Below are positions 35,468-45,241 of a stretch of DNA of 64,000 nt, in pieces. The position numbers were made by a program, and so were the translations under genes. The stretch is from Bacilli bacterium (lineage in GTDB: Bacteria; Bacillota_I; Bacilli_A; RF39; UBA660). Position 1 is the first letter of the stretch. Each line of letters starts with the position of its first letter. The DNA is taken from assembly GCA_017519965.1 (NCBI GenBank), contig JAFWRK010000048.1, forward strand, positions 52,279-116,278, written 5' to 3'. Below the pieces are notes generated by a model. That model was not told the DNA's origin, did not search any database, and saw only the letters and a program-made list of their open reading frames with translations.

Positions 35468-35512
35468 TTTTAAATATATGCTATAATATGTGCAGGAAAA
35501 AGGAGGGACACT

Positions 35513-36874
35513 ATGAATGATACTATTTGCGCAATTGCAACAAGTCAAGGAGTAGGTGCTATTGCCATTATTCGTGTAAGTGGAGATGAATCTATTTCTA
35601 TAGTTAATAGAATTTTTAAAGGAAATAACTTAGAAAAAGTAGACTCACATACAATCAATTATGGTCAAATTGTTAATAATGATGAAGTAATAGATGAAGT
35701 GCTAGTAACTATAATGAAGGCTCCTAGAACTTTTACAGCTGAAGATACAGTAGAAATAAATACTCATGGTGGTATAGCTCCTACAAATAAGGTATTAGAA
35801 CTTCTATTAGAAAAAGGATGCAGATTAGCAGAACCAGGAGAATTTACAAAAAGAGCTTTTTTAAATGGAAGAATTGATTTATTAGAAGCAGAAGCAGTAA
35901 TGGATATGATAAATGCCAAAACTGATACCCAAAGAAAAATGGCTGCTAATCAAATAGAAGGAAAAACATCAAATCTAATTAATGAATTAAGAAATGATAT
36001 GGTGCAAATAATATCAAATATTAATGTTAATATTGATTATCCAGAATATGATGACGTTGATATAATTACAGAAGATATTCTAAAACCAAAGATTAAAAAT
36101 CTAAAAGATAAAATAAATAAGATTTTAAAAGAGTCAGAAAATGGAAAAATAATCAAAGATGGAATAAAAACATCAATTATAGGAAGACCTAATGTTGGAA
36201 AGAGTTCATTATTAAACACATTATTACAAGAAGATAAAGCAATAGTAACAGACATTGCAGGTACTACAAGAGATATAGTTGAAGGACAAATAAGAATAAA
36301 TGGTATTATTTTAAACATGATTGATACAGCAGGAATTAGAGAAACAAACGATAAAATAGAAGCACTAGGAGTTGAAAAAAGTAAAAAGATAATGGATGAA
36401 TCCGATTTAATACTATTTATGTTAAATAATAATGAGGAACTAACAGATGATATTAGGGAGTTATTAGAAAAACTTAATAATAAAAAATATTTAGTAATTA
36501 TTAATAAAAATGATTTAGAGTCAAAAATTAATAGAGATGAACTTAATATAGATAAAGATAAGATTATTGAATTAAGTATAATAGAAAATAAAGGTATAGA
36601 AGAATTAAAGAACAAGATATCAGAATTATTTAATATGGAGGAAATTGAAACCAAAGATCCAACATATTTAAGTAATACTAGAAGCATAAGCATTTTAAGA
36701 AAATGTTTAGAAAGAGTAGAAGATATAGAAAAATCAATTAACAATAATATACCAATAGATATGATTGAATTAGATATAAAGAGTATATGGGAAGAATTAG
36801 GAACAATTAATGGTTCTAGTTATGAAGAAGAATTATTAGATGAAATGTTTTCAAGATTCTGCCTAGGAAAATAG
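35513..36874 (+). CDS. mnmE: tRNA modification GTPase MnmE
   Basis: With MnmG, makes the cmnm5U modification at wobble U34. 453 aa: N-terminal folate-binding domain (TICAIATSQGVGAIAIIRVS), helical domain, G domain with GRPNVGKSSLLN near 223 and DTAGIRETND near 270, and the catalytic C-terminus FCLGK. A Shine-Dalgarno GGAGGG precedes the start. It forms an operon with mnmG and rsmG. Confidence 0.97.
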   Translation: MNDTICAIATSQGVGAIAIIRVSGDESISIVNRIFKGNNLEKVDSHTINYGQIVNNDEVIDEVLVTIMKAPRTFTAEDTVEINTHGGIAPTNKVLELLLEKGCRLAEPGEFTKRAFLNGRIDLLEAEAVMDMINAKTDTQRKMAANQIEGKTSNLINELRNDMVQIISNINVNIDYPEYDDVDIITEDILKPKIKNLKDKINKILKESENGKIIKDGIKTSIIGRPNVGKSSLLNTLLQEDKAIVTDIAGTTRDIVEGQIRINGIILNMIDTAGIRETNDKIEALGVEKSKKIMDESDLILFMLNNNEELTDDIRELLEKLNNKKYLVIINKNDLESKINRDELNIDKDKIIELSIIENKGIEELKNKISELFNMEEIETKDPTYLSNTRSISILRKCLERVEDIEKSINNNIPIDMIELDIKSIWEELGTINGSSYEEELLDEMFSRFCLGK

Positions 36875-36887
36875 AGAAGGTGAAACA

Positions 36888-38756
36888 ATGTATGACATTA
36901 TAGTAGTAGGTGGAGGACATGCAGGATGTGAAGCTGCTCATGCTTCTGCTGTTAAAGGACATAAAACCTTATTAGTAACCAGTAATATAAAAAATATAGC
37001 TGATATGCCATGTAATCCTCATATTGGAGGAAGTGCAAAAGGTATAGTAGTAAGAGAAATAGATGCTTTAGGTGGAGTAATGGGTAAAGTAGCAGACAAA
37101 ACTCATCTTCAAATTAAAATGTTAAATAGTGCTAAAGGTCCAGCTGTACAATCATTAAGAGCTCAAGGAGATAAAATAGCTTATCCAAAAGAAATGCTAA
37201 ATGAGCTAAATTCATTAGATAATCTAACAATAAAAGAAGGAATGGTTGAAGACCTAATAGTACAAGACAAAATAGTTAAAGGAATAATTCTAGAAAATGG
37301 AGAAAAAATAGAATCTAGAATAGTTATACTAACAACTGGAACATATTTAAAAGCTGATATACTAGTAGGTAATACTAGAACAAGACAAGGTCCACATGGA
37401 GAAAAGCCATCTAATCATTTAAGTGATAAATTAAAAGAATACGGATTTACAATCAAAAGGTTAAAAACCGGAACACCTCAAAGAATAGATAGAAAATCTA
37501 TAGATTTTAGTAAGACTAGAATAGAACCAGGAGATAATAAACTATTAACATTTAGTTTTGATCTTGAACCTTGTTATAAAATAGAAGATCAAATACCATG
37601 TCATTTAACATATACAACAGAAGAAACACATAGAATCATTAGAGAAAACCTTAATAAATCTAGTATGTATGGAGCATTAGATGATATAGAAGGGATTGGT
37701 CCAAGATATTGTCCATCTATAGAGGATAAAGTAGTAAGATTTTCAGATAAAGAAAGACATCAACTATTTATCGAACCAGAAAGCAGATATTATGATGATA
37801 TGTATCTACAAGGATTTTCAACTTCAATGCCTCCTGAAATTCAAGAAAAAATGGTTCATTCATTACCAGGATTTGAGAATGCAAAGATATTGAAATATGG
37901 ATATGCAATAGAATATGATGCAATATATCCAACTCAATTAAAGAACTCCTTAGAAACTAAAGTTTTAGAAAATTTATTTACTGCTGGGCAAATAAATGGA
38001 ACTAGTGGATATGAAGAAGCTGCTTGTCAAGGATTAATGGCAGGAATAAATGCATCATTAAAAATAGAAGGAAAAGAACCACTAGTCTTAAAACGTAATG
38101 AAGCATATATAGGTGTACTAATAGATGATCTTATTACAAAAGGAATTAGAGATCCTTATCGATTATTAACTTCAAGAGCAGAATTTAGACTGTTATTAAG
38201 AAGTGATAATGCTGATCAAAGACTTAGAAGATATGGATATGAAGTAGGGCTAATTAACGATGAACAATTAAAAAAACTAGATAAAAAAGAAGAAAATATA
38301 AAGAAATTATTAGAATGGACTCAAAATAATAAACTAAAAATAACAAAAGAAGTTGAAAAAGAGTTTAATGACATTAATATTCAAATACCAAATGCAACTT
38401 TAACATTTGAACAATTATTAAAAAGACCTGAAATAACAATAGAATTCTTAGAAAAATTCAAAGAATTTCCGTTTGAATCAGAAATTAAAGAACAAGTAGA
38501 AATATATCTAAAATATGAAGGGTATATTGCTAAAGCATATAAAGAAGCCGAAAAGTTAATTAAATTAGAGAAAAAGCAAATTCCACAAGATATTGACTAT
38601 GACAAAATAACAAATATTGCAAGTGAAGCAAGACAAAAACTAAAAGAAGTAAGACCAACAACAATAGCTCAAGCAATAAGAATTAGTGGAGTAAATCCAT
38701 CAGACATTTCCATTCTATCTGTTTATTTAAAAAAGGAGTATGGAAAGAATGAATAA
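36888..38756 (+). CDS. mnmG: tRNA uridine-5-carboxymethylaminomethyl modification enzyme MnmG
   Basis: FAD-dependent partner of MnmE. 622 aa: FAD-binding VVGGGHAGCEAAHASA at the N-terminus, NPHIGGSAKG near 47, the GidA signature GPRYCPSIEDK near 271 and the second signature GQINGTSGYEEAACQGL near 368. It lies 13 bp after mnmE and overlaps rsmG. Confidence 0.97.
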   Translation: MYDIIVVGGGHAGCEAAHASAVKGHKTLLVTSNIKNIADMPCNPHIGGSAKGIVVREIDALGGVMGKVADKTHLQIKMLNSAKGPAVQSLRAQGDKIAYPKEMLNELNSLDNLTIKEGMVEDLIVQDKIVKGIILENGEKIESRIVILTTGTYLKADILVGNTRTRQGPHGEKPSNHLSDKLKEYGFTIKRLKTGTPQRIDRKSIDFSKTRIEPGDNKLLTFSFDLEPCYKIEDQIPCHLTYTTEETHRIIRENLNKSSMYGALDDIEGIGPRYCPSIEDKVVRFSDKERHQLFIEPESRYYDDMYLQGFSTSMPPEIQEKMVHSLPGFENAKILKYGYAIEYDAIYPTQLKNSLETKVLENLFTAGQINGTSGYEEAACQGLMAGINASLKIEGKEPLVLKRNEAYIGVLIDDLITKGIRDPYRLLTSRAEFRLLLRSDNADQRLRRYGYEVGLINDEQLKKLDKKEENIKKLLEWTQNNKLKITKEVEKEFNDINIQIPNATLTFEQLLKRPEITIEFLEKFKEFPFESEIKEQVEIYLKYEGYIAKAYKEAEKLIKLEKKQIPQDIDYDKITNIASEARQKLKEVRPTTIAQAIRISGVNPSDISILSVYLKKEYGKNE

Positions 38757-39387
38757 GGAACAATTTATAGAAGAATTAAAGAACATAAATATAGATATTA
38801 CAGAAGAACAATTACAAAAACTAGATCATTTTTATAAATTGTTAATAGAATGGAATAACAAAATTAATTTAACAAGAATTACAGAAGAACAAGAAGTATA
38901 TCTTAAACATTTCTATGATAGCCTAACAATTAAAAGAGTAATTGATTTAAACAGCACAGAAACTCTTTGTGATGTAGGTACAGGAGCTGGTTTTCCAGGT
39001 ATTGTATTAAAAATAATGTATCCTAATTTAAAAATTACATTAGTAGATGCCTTACAAAAAAGAGTTAACTATCTTAATGAAATAATAAATGAGTTAGAAT
39101 TAAAAGATATTAAAGCTATACATGTTAGAGGAGAAGACCTAAAAGAAAAATATGATGTTGTTACTGCAAGAGCTGTAGCAAATATTGAAAAACTATTAAC
39201 ATATACAATGCATCTACTAAATAAAGAAGGAAAGCTAATTGCTATGAAAGGTAATATAGATGAAGAGATTACACAAGAAGTAAAGAACAGAATAGAAAAA
39301 AAATATATTATCGAAAGAATCGAACAATTTAACTTACCAATAGAAAACAGCAATAGAAGTTTAGTGGTAATAAGTAATAAGAAATAA
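38749..39387 (+). CDS. rsmG: 16S rRNA (guanine527-N7)-methyltransferase RsmG
   Basis: 212 aa from ATG 38749, 10 bp after AAGGAG; an upstream in-frame ATG at 38740 is only 1 bp from that Shine-Dalgarno. Motifs: LIEWNNKINLTRI near 29, DSLT, SAM loop CDVGTGAGFPGIVLKI near 72, and VTARAVANIEKL near 135. It overlaps the end of mnmG by 8 bp. The order rsmG-noc is as in Bacillus. Confidence 0.95.
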   Translation: MNKEQFIEELKNINIDITEEQLQKLDHFYKLLIEWNNKINLTRITEEQEVYLKHFYDSLTIKRVIDLNSTETLCDVGTGAGFPGIVLKIMYPNLKITLVDALQKRVNYLNEIINELELKDIKAIHVRGEDLKEKYDVVTARAVANIEKLLTYTMHLLNKEGKLIAMKGNIDEEITQEVKNRIEKKYIIERIEQFNLPIENSNRSLVVISNKK

Positions 39388-39407
39388 CCGAAAGGTTATT
39401 TTTTTAT
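39382..39407 (+). terminator. Terminator of mnmE-mnmG-rsmG
   Basis: AAATAACC-GAAA-GGTTATTT hairpin with a GAAA tetraloop and a T7 run. Confidence 0.85.
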
Positions 39408-39409
39408 TA

Positions 39410-39438
39410 TTGAAACAAATAAAAAAAAGGTTTATAAT
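39410..39438 (+). promoter_or_regulatory. Promoter of noc
   Basis: TTGAAA (39410-39415), exactly 17 bp, TATAAT (39433-39438), 40 bp upstream of the noc start. Confidence 0.8.
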
Positions 39439-39478
39439 GATAACATAGGGTAAATGAAGAATGAAATGAGGGATAGCA

Positions 39479-40777
39479 ATGAACAATGAGACTAAAGACG
39501 AAGTGGTATATTTATATCTTGATGATATAATTCCTAATAGATTTCAACCAAGAGAAGTCTTTGATGAAAAAGCATTAAAAGAACTTGCTGTATCCATAAG
39601 AGAACATGGAGTAATACAACCAATAATAGTAAGAAGTGTTAATGGTAAGTATGAAATAATAGCTGGAGAAAGAAGATATAAGGCATCTGCTTTAGCAGGC
39701 TTAACAAAAATTCCAGCAATCATAAGAAACTTAGATGACAAAGAAAGCTCAAAAGTAGCTTTATTAGAAAATTTACAAAGAAAAAATTTAAGCCCTATAG
39801 AAGAAGCAAGAACATATCAAAAAATATTAGAAATAGATCAAATGACACAAGAAGAATTAGCTAAAACAATGGGTAAGAGCCAATCTGCAGTAGCTAATAA
39901 GTTAAGATTATTATCTTTACCAGAAGAAGTACAAGAAGCTCTTCTTAAAGAACAAATTTCCGAAAGACATGCAAGAAGTTTACTTAATATTCCAGATGCT
40001 AATAGTCAAAAAGAAATGTTAAAAAAAGTAGTAAACACTAAGATGAGTGTTAGATCTTTAGAAGAAGAAATAAAAAGAGAATATGGAAAAGATAATGGAA
40101 GTACTAATAAAGAAATATCTTTAGAAAACAATTTTGTAAATAATAGTCCATTAATGCCTAATGCAGACTTATCAACTCCAGAAGATAATTATGGAAAAGT
40201 TACAATAGCACCTCCATTAGAGGATTTTCCTGAAGATGAAAAACCTGTAGTTGAGCAACAAGAAAATAAATTTATTAATTATGGAGAAGTTAATGGAAAT
40301 GATGAATTATTAGCTGATGCTCCAACTCAAATAAATCCTAGTAGCTTAGTTGAACAAGTAGATATAAATCAAATAAAAGAAAATGCTAATGATTTTGAAA
40401 CAATTGATTCAACACAAAATGGTGGTTTAGATTCATTACTTAATATTAATAATAATGGATCAGGTCCAGCAATTGGAGGAGATAACTTTAAGTTCTTAAC
40501 TCCAGCAGAAGGAATAGTTCAAGAACAATCAATTCCTGAAGTAAATAAACCAACTGGAGACTATTTCAAACCATCAGATAATGATAATTTTACAGAATTA
40601 ACTCCAACTGATTATGTCTCAAATGAAGCAGAAGAAAAAAGAGAATACACAATAGAGGAAGCAACTAGTAAAATTAGAGATCTAGCAGATGAGTTGAAAA
40701 GACATGGAATAGATATAACTATAGATGAAATGGATTTTGAAAAATCATATCAAGTGATAGTAAAAATTAATAAATAA
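39479..40777 (+). CDS. noc: Nucleoid occlusion protein Noc, with long insert
   Basis: 432 aa, ParB-like CTPase fold: ParB-N at 10-105 with GERRYKASALAG and ENLQRKNLSPIEEA, HTH at 115-185 with GKSQSAVANKLRLLSLPEEV. The C-terminal 44 residues, from EYTIEEATSKIRD to VIVKINK, match the Noc dimerisation end. Between them lie about 180 residues of acidic, Asn/Pro-rich low-complexity sequence absent from the ~283-aa Bacillus Noc. The N-terminal amphipathic helix used for membrane recruitment is also missing; an in-frame TGA 12 bp upstream of the ATG excludes a longer start. Three Noc sites are present at 23.6-23.9 kb. Confidence 0.88.
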   Translation: MNNETKDEVVYLYLDDIIPNRFQPREVFDEKALKELAVSIREHGVIQPIIVRSVNGKYEIIAGERRYKASALAGLTKIPAIIRNLDDKESSKVALLENLQRKNLSPIEEARTYQKILEIDQMTQEELAKTMGKSQSAVANKLRLLSLPEEVQEALLKEQISERHARSLLNIPDANSQKEMLKKVVNTKMSVRSLEEEIKREYGKDNGSTNKEISLENNFVNNSPLMPNADLSTPEDNYGKVTIAPPLEDFPEDEKPVVEQQENKFINYGEVNGNDELLADAPTQINPSSLVEQVDINQIKENANDFETIDSTQNGGLDSLLNINNNGSGPAIGGDNFKFLTPAEGIVQEQSIPEVNKPTGDYFKPSDNDNFTELTPTDYVSNEAEEKREYTIEEATSKIRDLADELKRHGIDITIDEMDFEKSYQVIVKINK

Positions 40778-40778
40778 G

Positions 40779-40812
40779 AAAAACCTAAAGAATAAAAACT
40801 TAGGTTTTTTAT
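40779..40812 (+). terminator. Terminator of noc
   Basis: AAAACCTAA / TTAGGTTTT stem with an A-rich loop and a T6 tail. Confidence 0.75.
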
Positions 40813-40857
40813 TTATTATTAAATTTAGATAAAATCATTTAAAAAAATAAAGATATT

Positions 40858-40866
40858 TGGTACAAT
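40858..40866 (+). promoter_or_regulatory. Promoter of the parA-parB operon (weak)
   Basis: TGGTACAAT with -10 TACAAT at 40861-40866 and an extended TG. A weak TTTAAA lies 17 bp upstream. It sits 30 bp before parA. Confidence 0.5.
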
Positions 40867-40896
40867 AATAATTGAAAATGAAAAATGGGTGATTAG

Positions 40897-41682
40897 ATGG
40901 GAAAGGTTATATCGTTAGTAAATCAAAAAGGTGGAGTAGGTAAAACTACTACTAGTATAAATCTTTCTGCATCATTAGCAGTATTAGGGAAAAAAACACT
41001 TCTAATAGATTTGGATCCTCAAGGAAATACAACTACTGGTGTAGGAATAAATAAAGGTGAAATAGAAAAGAGTGCATATGGTGTTTTAATAGATGAATGT
41101 GAAATAAAAGACGCAATGATTAAAACAAAATACAAGAATTTATATGTACTACCAGCAACAATAAATTTAGCTGGACTAGATATTGAATTAATAGAAAAGA
41201 GTAGACAAGAAACTACATTTTCTAAAGGAGAACAACTAAAAAAACATATAGATCTAATTAGAGAAGAATTTGACTATATAATTATAGACTGTTCTCCATC
41301 ATTAGGAATAATAACAACAAATGCTTTAACAGCATCAAATTCAGTTATTATTCCAGTTCAATGTGAGTTCTTTGCATTGGAAGGAATTACACAACTTTTA
41401 AGAACAATAATGTTAGCCCAAAAGAATTTAAATCCAACATTAGATATTGAAGGTGTTCTATTAACTATGTTAGATTCAAGAACTAATTTAGGATTTGAAG
41501 TAGTAGATGACATTAGAAAGTTCTTTAAAGAAAAAGTATATAATACAATAATTCCAAGATTAGTTAGACTTACAGAAGCTCCATCACATGGAGAACCAAT
41601 AATTGCTTATGATCCAAAGAGTAGAGGATCTGAAGCATATATTAACTTAGCTAAGGAAGTGATTGCAAGAAATGGAAAATAA
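40897..41682 (+). CDS. parA: Chromosome partitioning ATPase ParA/Soj
   Basis: 261 aa. Deviant Walker A KGGVGKTTTSINL near residue 11 with the signature Lys, LIDLDPQGNTTTGVG near 37 and IIDCSPSLGIITTNAL near 128. Moves or orients ParB-parS complexes and regulates DnaA in Bacillus. It overlaps parB. Confidence 0.97.
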   Translation: MGKVISLVNQKGGVGKTTTSINLSASLAVLGKKTLLIDLDPQGNTTTGVGINKGEIEKSAYGVLIDECEIKDAMIKTKYKNLYVLPATINLAGLDIELIEKSRQETTFSKGEQLKKHIDLIREEFDYIIIDCSPSLGIITTNALTASNSVIIPVQCEFFALEGITQLLRTIMLAQKNLNPTLDIEGVLLTMLDSRTNLGFEVVDDIRKFFKEKVYNTIIPRLVRLTEAPSHGEPIIAYDPKSRGSEAYINLAKEVIARNGK

Positions 41683-42580
41683 TGGACAAGAAACATCAAC
41701 AAAAAGAAGAGCTTTGGGTAGAGGTTTAGAAGAATTATTCTACAATGAACCAATTAATTATGAAAAAGTAGAAGAAAAGATAATAAATGAGACACCTAAA
41801 GAAGAAATAATTGATATTAAATTAGATGAATTAAGAAGTAATCCATACCAACCTAGAAAGATTTTTGATGAGGAAGCACTACAAGAATTAGCAGCATCAA
41901 TAAAAGAACATGGAGTATTTCAACCAATTATAGTTAAAAAAAGTATCAAAGGATATGAAATAATAGCTGGTGAAAGAAGAGTTAAAGCTTCACAAATAGC
42001 AGGAAAGAAAGATATACCCGCAATTGTAAGAAATTTTGATGATACAGAAATGATGGAGATAGCACTATTAGAAAACTTACAAAGGGAAAACTTAAGTGCT
42101 ATTGAAGAATCATTAGCTTATAAAAAATTACAAGATACTTTAGGAATTACACAAGAGCAATTAGCAGAGAGATTAGGAAAGAGTAGAAGTCATATAACAA
42201 ATATGTTAGGGCTACTAAACTTACCTGAATCTATACAAAAAGAAGTTGGAGAAAAGAAAATTTCAATGGGACATGCTAGAGTTCTTAGTAAATTAGAAAA
42301 CAAAGATCAACAAGAACAACTAGCTAATAAAGTAATTGAAGATGGTTTAAGTGTAAGAGAATTAGAGTCACTAACACAACAAAAAGATGAATATGTTAGA
42401 ACTCATAAAATAAATAAAACTAATAAATCTAATAATGAATATAAGTATATACAAGATGATTTATGTGAAAAACTAGGAACAAAAGTAAAAGTAAAAAATA
42501 ATAAAATAGAGATTAGCTTTGTAAACAGTAATGACTTAAATAGAATCTTAGAAATAATGAAATTAGAAGATAGAGGTTAA
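41672..42580 (+). CDS. parB: Chromosome partitioning protein ParB/Spo0J
   Basis: 302 aa from ATG 41672; a TTG at 41663 would add three residues. The N-terminal RRALGRGLEELF is the ParA-stimulating patch. Then LRSNPYQPRKIFDE, the CTP-binding GERRVKASQIAG, ENLQRENLSAIEE and the HTH GKSRSHITNMLGLLNLPE follow. It ends with a dimerisation domain. It binds parS; two perfect sites are present at 23.57 and 23.68 kb. The start lies inside the end of parA. Confidence 0.96.
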   Translation: MENNGQETSTKRRALGRGLEELFYNEPINYEKVEEKIINETPKEEIIDIKLDELRSNPYQPRKIFDEEALQELAASIKEHGVFQPIIVKKSIKGYEIIAGERRVKASQIAGKKDIPAIVRNFDDTEMMEIALLENLQRENLSAIEESLAYKKLQDTLGITQEQLAERLGKSRSHITNMLGLLNLPESIQKEVGEKKISMGHARVLSKLENKDQQEQLANKVIEDGLSVRELESLTQQKDEYVRTHKINKTNKSNNEYKYIQDDLCEKLGTKVKVKNNKIEISFVNSNDLNRILEIMKLEDRG

Positions 42581-42581
42581 T

Positions 42582-43394
42582 ATGAAAGTAGATATTCTTA
42601 ATATGACCATTGATTTAAAACCAATATTGTATTCATTAATAAATATAATAATTGGAATAGTTGTATACAATATTATTAGAGGAATTATTGTTAGAGTAAT
42701 AAAAAAGGGTAAAAATACAAAATACCATAATCAAAGAGTAGAAACATTAGTTACATTATTATTAAACATTATTAAATACATTATAGTAATTGTTGTATTA
42801 GTTAGCATATTAGGAACATTTGGAGTTAATGTAACATCAATTGTTGCTGGATTAGGTATTACTACAGCAATAATAGGATTAGCTTTCCAAGATTTAGCAA
42901 AGGACTTAATAGCCGGATTCTCAATTATAACAGAGGGCCAATATGAAGTTGGAGACACAATTGAAGTAGATGGATTTATAGGTCAAGTAGTATTTTTAGG
43001 ATTAAAAACTACTAGAATTAAAAATTATAAAGGCCAAACAAAAATAATAGCTAATCATTACTTAGATAAACTAGTTAATTACAGTTTAAATAATTCATTA
43101 GCAATTGTAGATGTTGGAGTTGCATATGAAGAAGATGCAGATAAAGTAGAAAAAGTACTAAACGAATTAGCAAAGAAATTAAATGGAAATATTGAACATG
43201 CTAAAGGTGATATACAAGTATTAGGAATCATAGAATTAGCAGATTCAAGTTTAGTATACAGAGTAACAGTAGAAACAGAAACAATGCAACACTATGCAGT
43301 TGAAAGATACCTAAGAAAAGAAATAAAAAGGGCATTTGAAGAATCAAAGATAAAAATACCATATCCACAGATAGAGGTGCATAATGGAAAATAA
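42582..43394 (+). CDS. Small-conductance mechanosensitive channel, MscS family
   Basis: 270 aa: three N-terminal TM segments (about 14-36, 60-80, 84-104). The pore-lining TM3 has the GLGITTAIIGLAFQDLAKDL pattern, with the Gly/Ala zipper. The MscS beta and alpha/beta domains follow (YEVGDTIEVDGFIGQVVFLG). Two bp after parB, so part of the parAB operon, as MscS-like genes are in several Firmicutes. Confidence 0.92.
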   Translation: MKVDILNMTIDLKPILYSLINIIIGIVVYNIIRGIIVRVIKKGKNTKYHNQRVETLVTLLLNIIKYIIVIVVLVSILGTFGVNVTSIVAGLGITTAIIGLAFQDLAKDLIAGFSIITEGQYEVGDTIEVDGFIGQVVFLGLKTTRIKNYKGQTKIIANHYLDKLVNYSLNNSLAIVDVGVAYEEDADKVEKVLNELAKKLNGNIEHAKGDIQVLGIIELADSSLVYRVTVETETMQHYAVERYLRKEIKRAFEESKIKIPYPQIEVHNGK

Positions 43395-43584
43395 TATGAC
43401 TTATACCCTAGGAACTAGAGTAGTTATGAAAAAGCAACATCCTTGTGGAAGCAATGAATGGGAAATAACAAGAGTTGGTGCTGATATAAAAATCAAATGT
43501 CTTAATTGTGGAAGAACTGTTTTAATTCCAAGAATAGAATTTAATAAGAAATTAAAAAAAATTATTTCACAGGAAGGACAATAA
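43384..43584 (+). CDS. DUF951 family protein (YyzM-like)
   Basis: 66 aa with the family pattern: VVMKKQHPCGSNEWEITRVG then DIKIKCLNCGRTVLIPR. One upstream Cys and a CLNC pair suggest a small metal-binding or SH3-like fold. Always found near parB and ychF in Firmicutes; no function is assigned. It overlaps the MscS gene by 11 bp. Confidence 0.88.
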   Translation: MENNMTYTLGTRVVMKKQHPCGSNEWEITRVGADIKIKCLNCGRTVLIPRIEFNKKLKKIISQEGQ

Positions 43585-43585
43585 T

Positions 43586-45181
43586 ATGAAAGAAGGAAAA
43601 AGATTAAGACTTAAAAAATTTTATTTTCATCCAATAACAATATATTTTATGTTGATAATATTTATAGTACTAATAAGTGCATTATTATCATCACTAGAAA
43701 TGCAAGCAACTTATCGTGTTGTAAATGAAAAGACATATGAATTAGAGCCAACATTAGTTGCTGTAGAAAACATGCTAAGTTTTGATGGAATAAAATTTAT
43801 GATAAGCAATGCAGCTAAAAACTTTTTAAGTTTTGGACCATTAGGAAGTTTAATAATCTCCCTAATTGGTATAACAATAGCTGAAGCTACAGGTCTAATA
43901 GAAGCATTTTCTAAAAGATATTTAAAGAAAATACCAAAACAAACATTAACATTTATAATAATATTTATAGCTACAATATCATCTTTGATAAATGATGTTG
44001 GATATGCTATTTTAATTCCTTTAGTAGCACTTATATATTTTATAAATGGAAGAAATCCAATTCTAGGTATTATCACAGCGTTCTGTGGAGTATCATTTGG
44101 ATATGGAGTATCATTATTTGTAGGTTCAACAGAAGTAGCATTAATAAATAATACAAAAATGGCAGCAATGCTTATAGATGATACAACTCATATATCATTA
44201 ACAAGTAACTTATTCTTTATAATAGTTGCTTCAGTGGTATTATCTATAGTAGGAACAATAATAATAGAAAAAATTATATCTCCTAAAATAGGTAAATATA
44301 AAAAAGAAGAAGAATTTGCAACAACAGAGCAATATAGAGCAATAAGTTTACAAGAAGAAGAACAAAAGCAAATTGAACAAGAAAAGAGAGAAAAGAAAGG
44401 TTTAAGAAACTCTTTAATAGTAGGAATTATTGTAATATTTATATTTGTTTATTCATTAATTCCAAATCTTCCATGGTCAGGTATGTTACTAGATATGGAA
44501 GAGAACACTTATCTCAACCAATTATTTGGAGAAAATTCTTACTTCCAAGATGGATTCACTTATTTAGTATCATTATTCTTTATAATGACAGGTTTAGCTT
44601 ATGGAATAGCATCAAAATCAATAAAGAATGATAAAGATCTAATTAATAAAGCAACAGAAGGTTTTGAAAATATAGGTTCAACTATAATTGTAATATTTAT
44701 TGCATCTCAGTTCATAGCTATACTAAAAAGAACTAATATAGGTATGATAATAGCTTCATGGTTAGCTGATTTATTGAACTATTTAAATTTAAGTGGAATA
44801 GCTCTAATAGTAGTATCATTAATATTTATAGCATTATCAAACTTATTATATACAGGTTCTGCTAATAAATGGTTAATCTTTTCACCAGTGGTTGTACCAT
44901 TATTTATGCAATCAAATATTTCTCCACAATTTGCTCAAATAATTATGAGAGCAGGAGACTCTATGACTAATGGTATAACACCTGTACTCGCATCTTCTGT
45001 AATTTATATATCATATCTAAATATATATAATTTAAACAAGGAAAAACCATATACGTTAAGAAGAGCATTCAATTTAGTAATGCCATACTTCTTAATAATT
45101 TCTGCAACATGGATATTACTAATAATAGGATGGTACATTATAGGATTACCTATAGGACCAAATGTATTTCCAACATTATAG
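43586..45181 (+). CDS. AbgT family transporter
   Basis: 531 aa, about 12 TM segments, with the AbgT layout: a first TM then a soluble loop. GFGISLIE-like hydrophobic hairpins follow, with ISSLINDVGYAILIPL near 132-147. SGIALIVVSLIFIALSNLLY and GSANKWLIFSPVVVPLF near 420-450 match the AbgT signature region. Relatives move p-aminobenzoyl-glutamate or export sulfa drugs and other anti-folates; the substrate here is unknown. It sits between DUF951 and an own terminator. Confidence 0.85.
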   Translation: MKEGKRLRLKKFYFHPITIYFMLIIFIVLISALLSSLEMQATYRVVNEKTYELEPTLVAVENMLSFDGIKFMISNAAKNFLSFGPLGSLIISLIGITIAEATGLIEAFSKRYLKKIPKQTLTFIIIFIATISSLINDVGYAILIPLVALIYFINGRNPILGIITAFCGVSFGYGVSLFVGSTEVALINNTKMAAMLIDDTTHISLTSNLFFIIVASVVLSIVGTIIIEKIISPKIGKYKKEEEFATTEQYRAISLQEEEQKQIEQEKREKKGLRNSLIVGIIVIFIFVYSLIPNLPWSGMLLDMEENTYLNQLFGENSYFQDGFTYLVSLFFIMTGLAYGIASKSIKNDKDLINKATEGFENIGSTIIVIFIASQFIAILKRTNIGMIIASWLADLLNYLNLSGIALIVVSLIFIALSNLLYTGSANKWLIFSPVVVPLFMQSNISPQFAQIIMRAGDSMTNGITPVLASSVIYISYLNIYNLNKEKPYTLRRAFNLVMPYFLIISATWILLIIGWYIIGLPIGPNVFPTL

Positions 45182-45207
45182 ACTTTATAATTATAAAGTC
45201 TTTTTTT
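45181..45207 (+). terminator. Terminator of the parA-AbgT operon
   Basis: GACTTTATAATTATAAAGTC palindrome followed by T7, directly at the stop codon. Confidence 0.85.
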
Positions 45208-45241
45208 ATGTTATAATAACAATATAATAAGGAGTAATAAT

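Noticed and set aside
36037..36744. 235-codon open frame on the minus strand, hydrophobic and Ser-rich
   Set aside because: It lies wholly inside mnmE on the opposite strand, and its Ser/Ile/Leu-rich content is what an AT-rich gene gives when read backwards.
39479..40777. Reading this gene as a second ParB rather than Noc
   Set aside because: Its place after rsmG, its C-terminal end matching the Noc dimerisation domain and the presence of three exact Noc sites all favour Noc.
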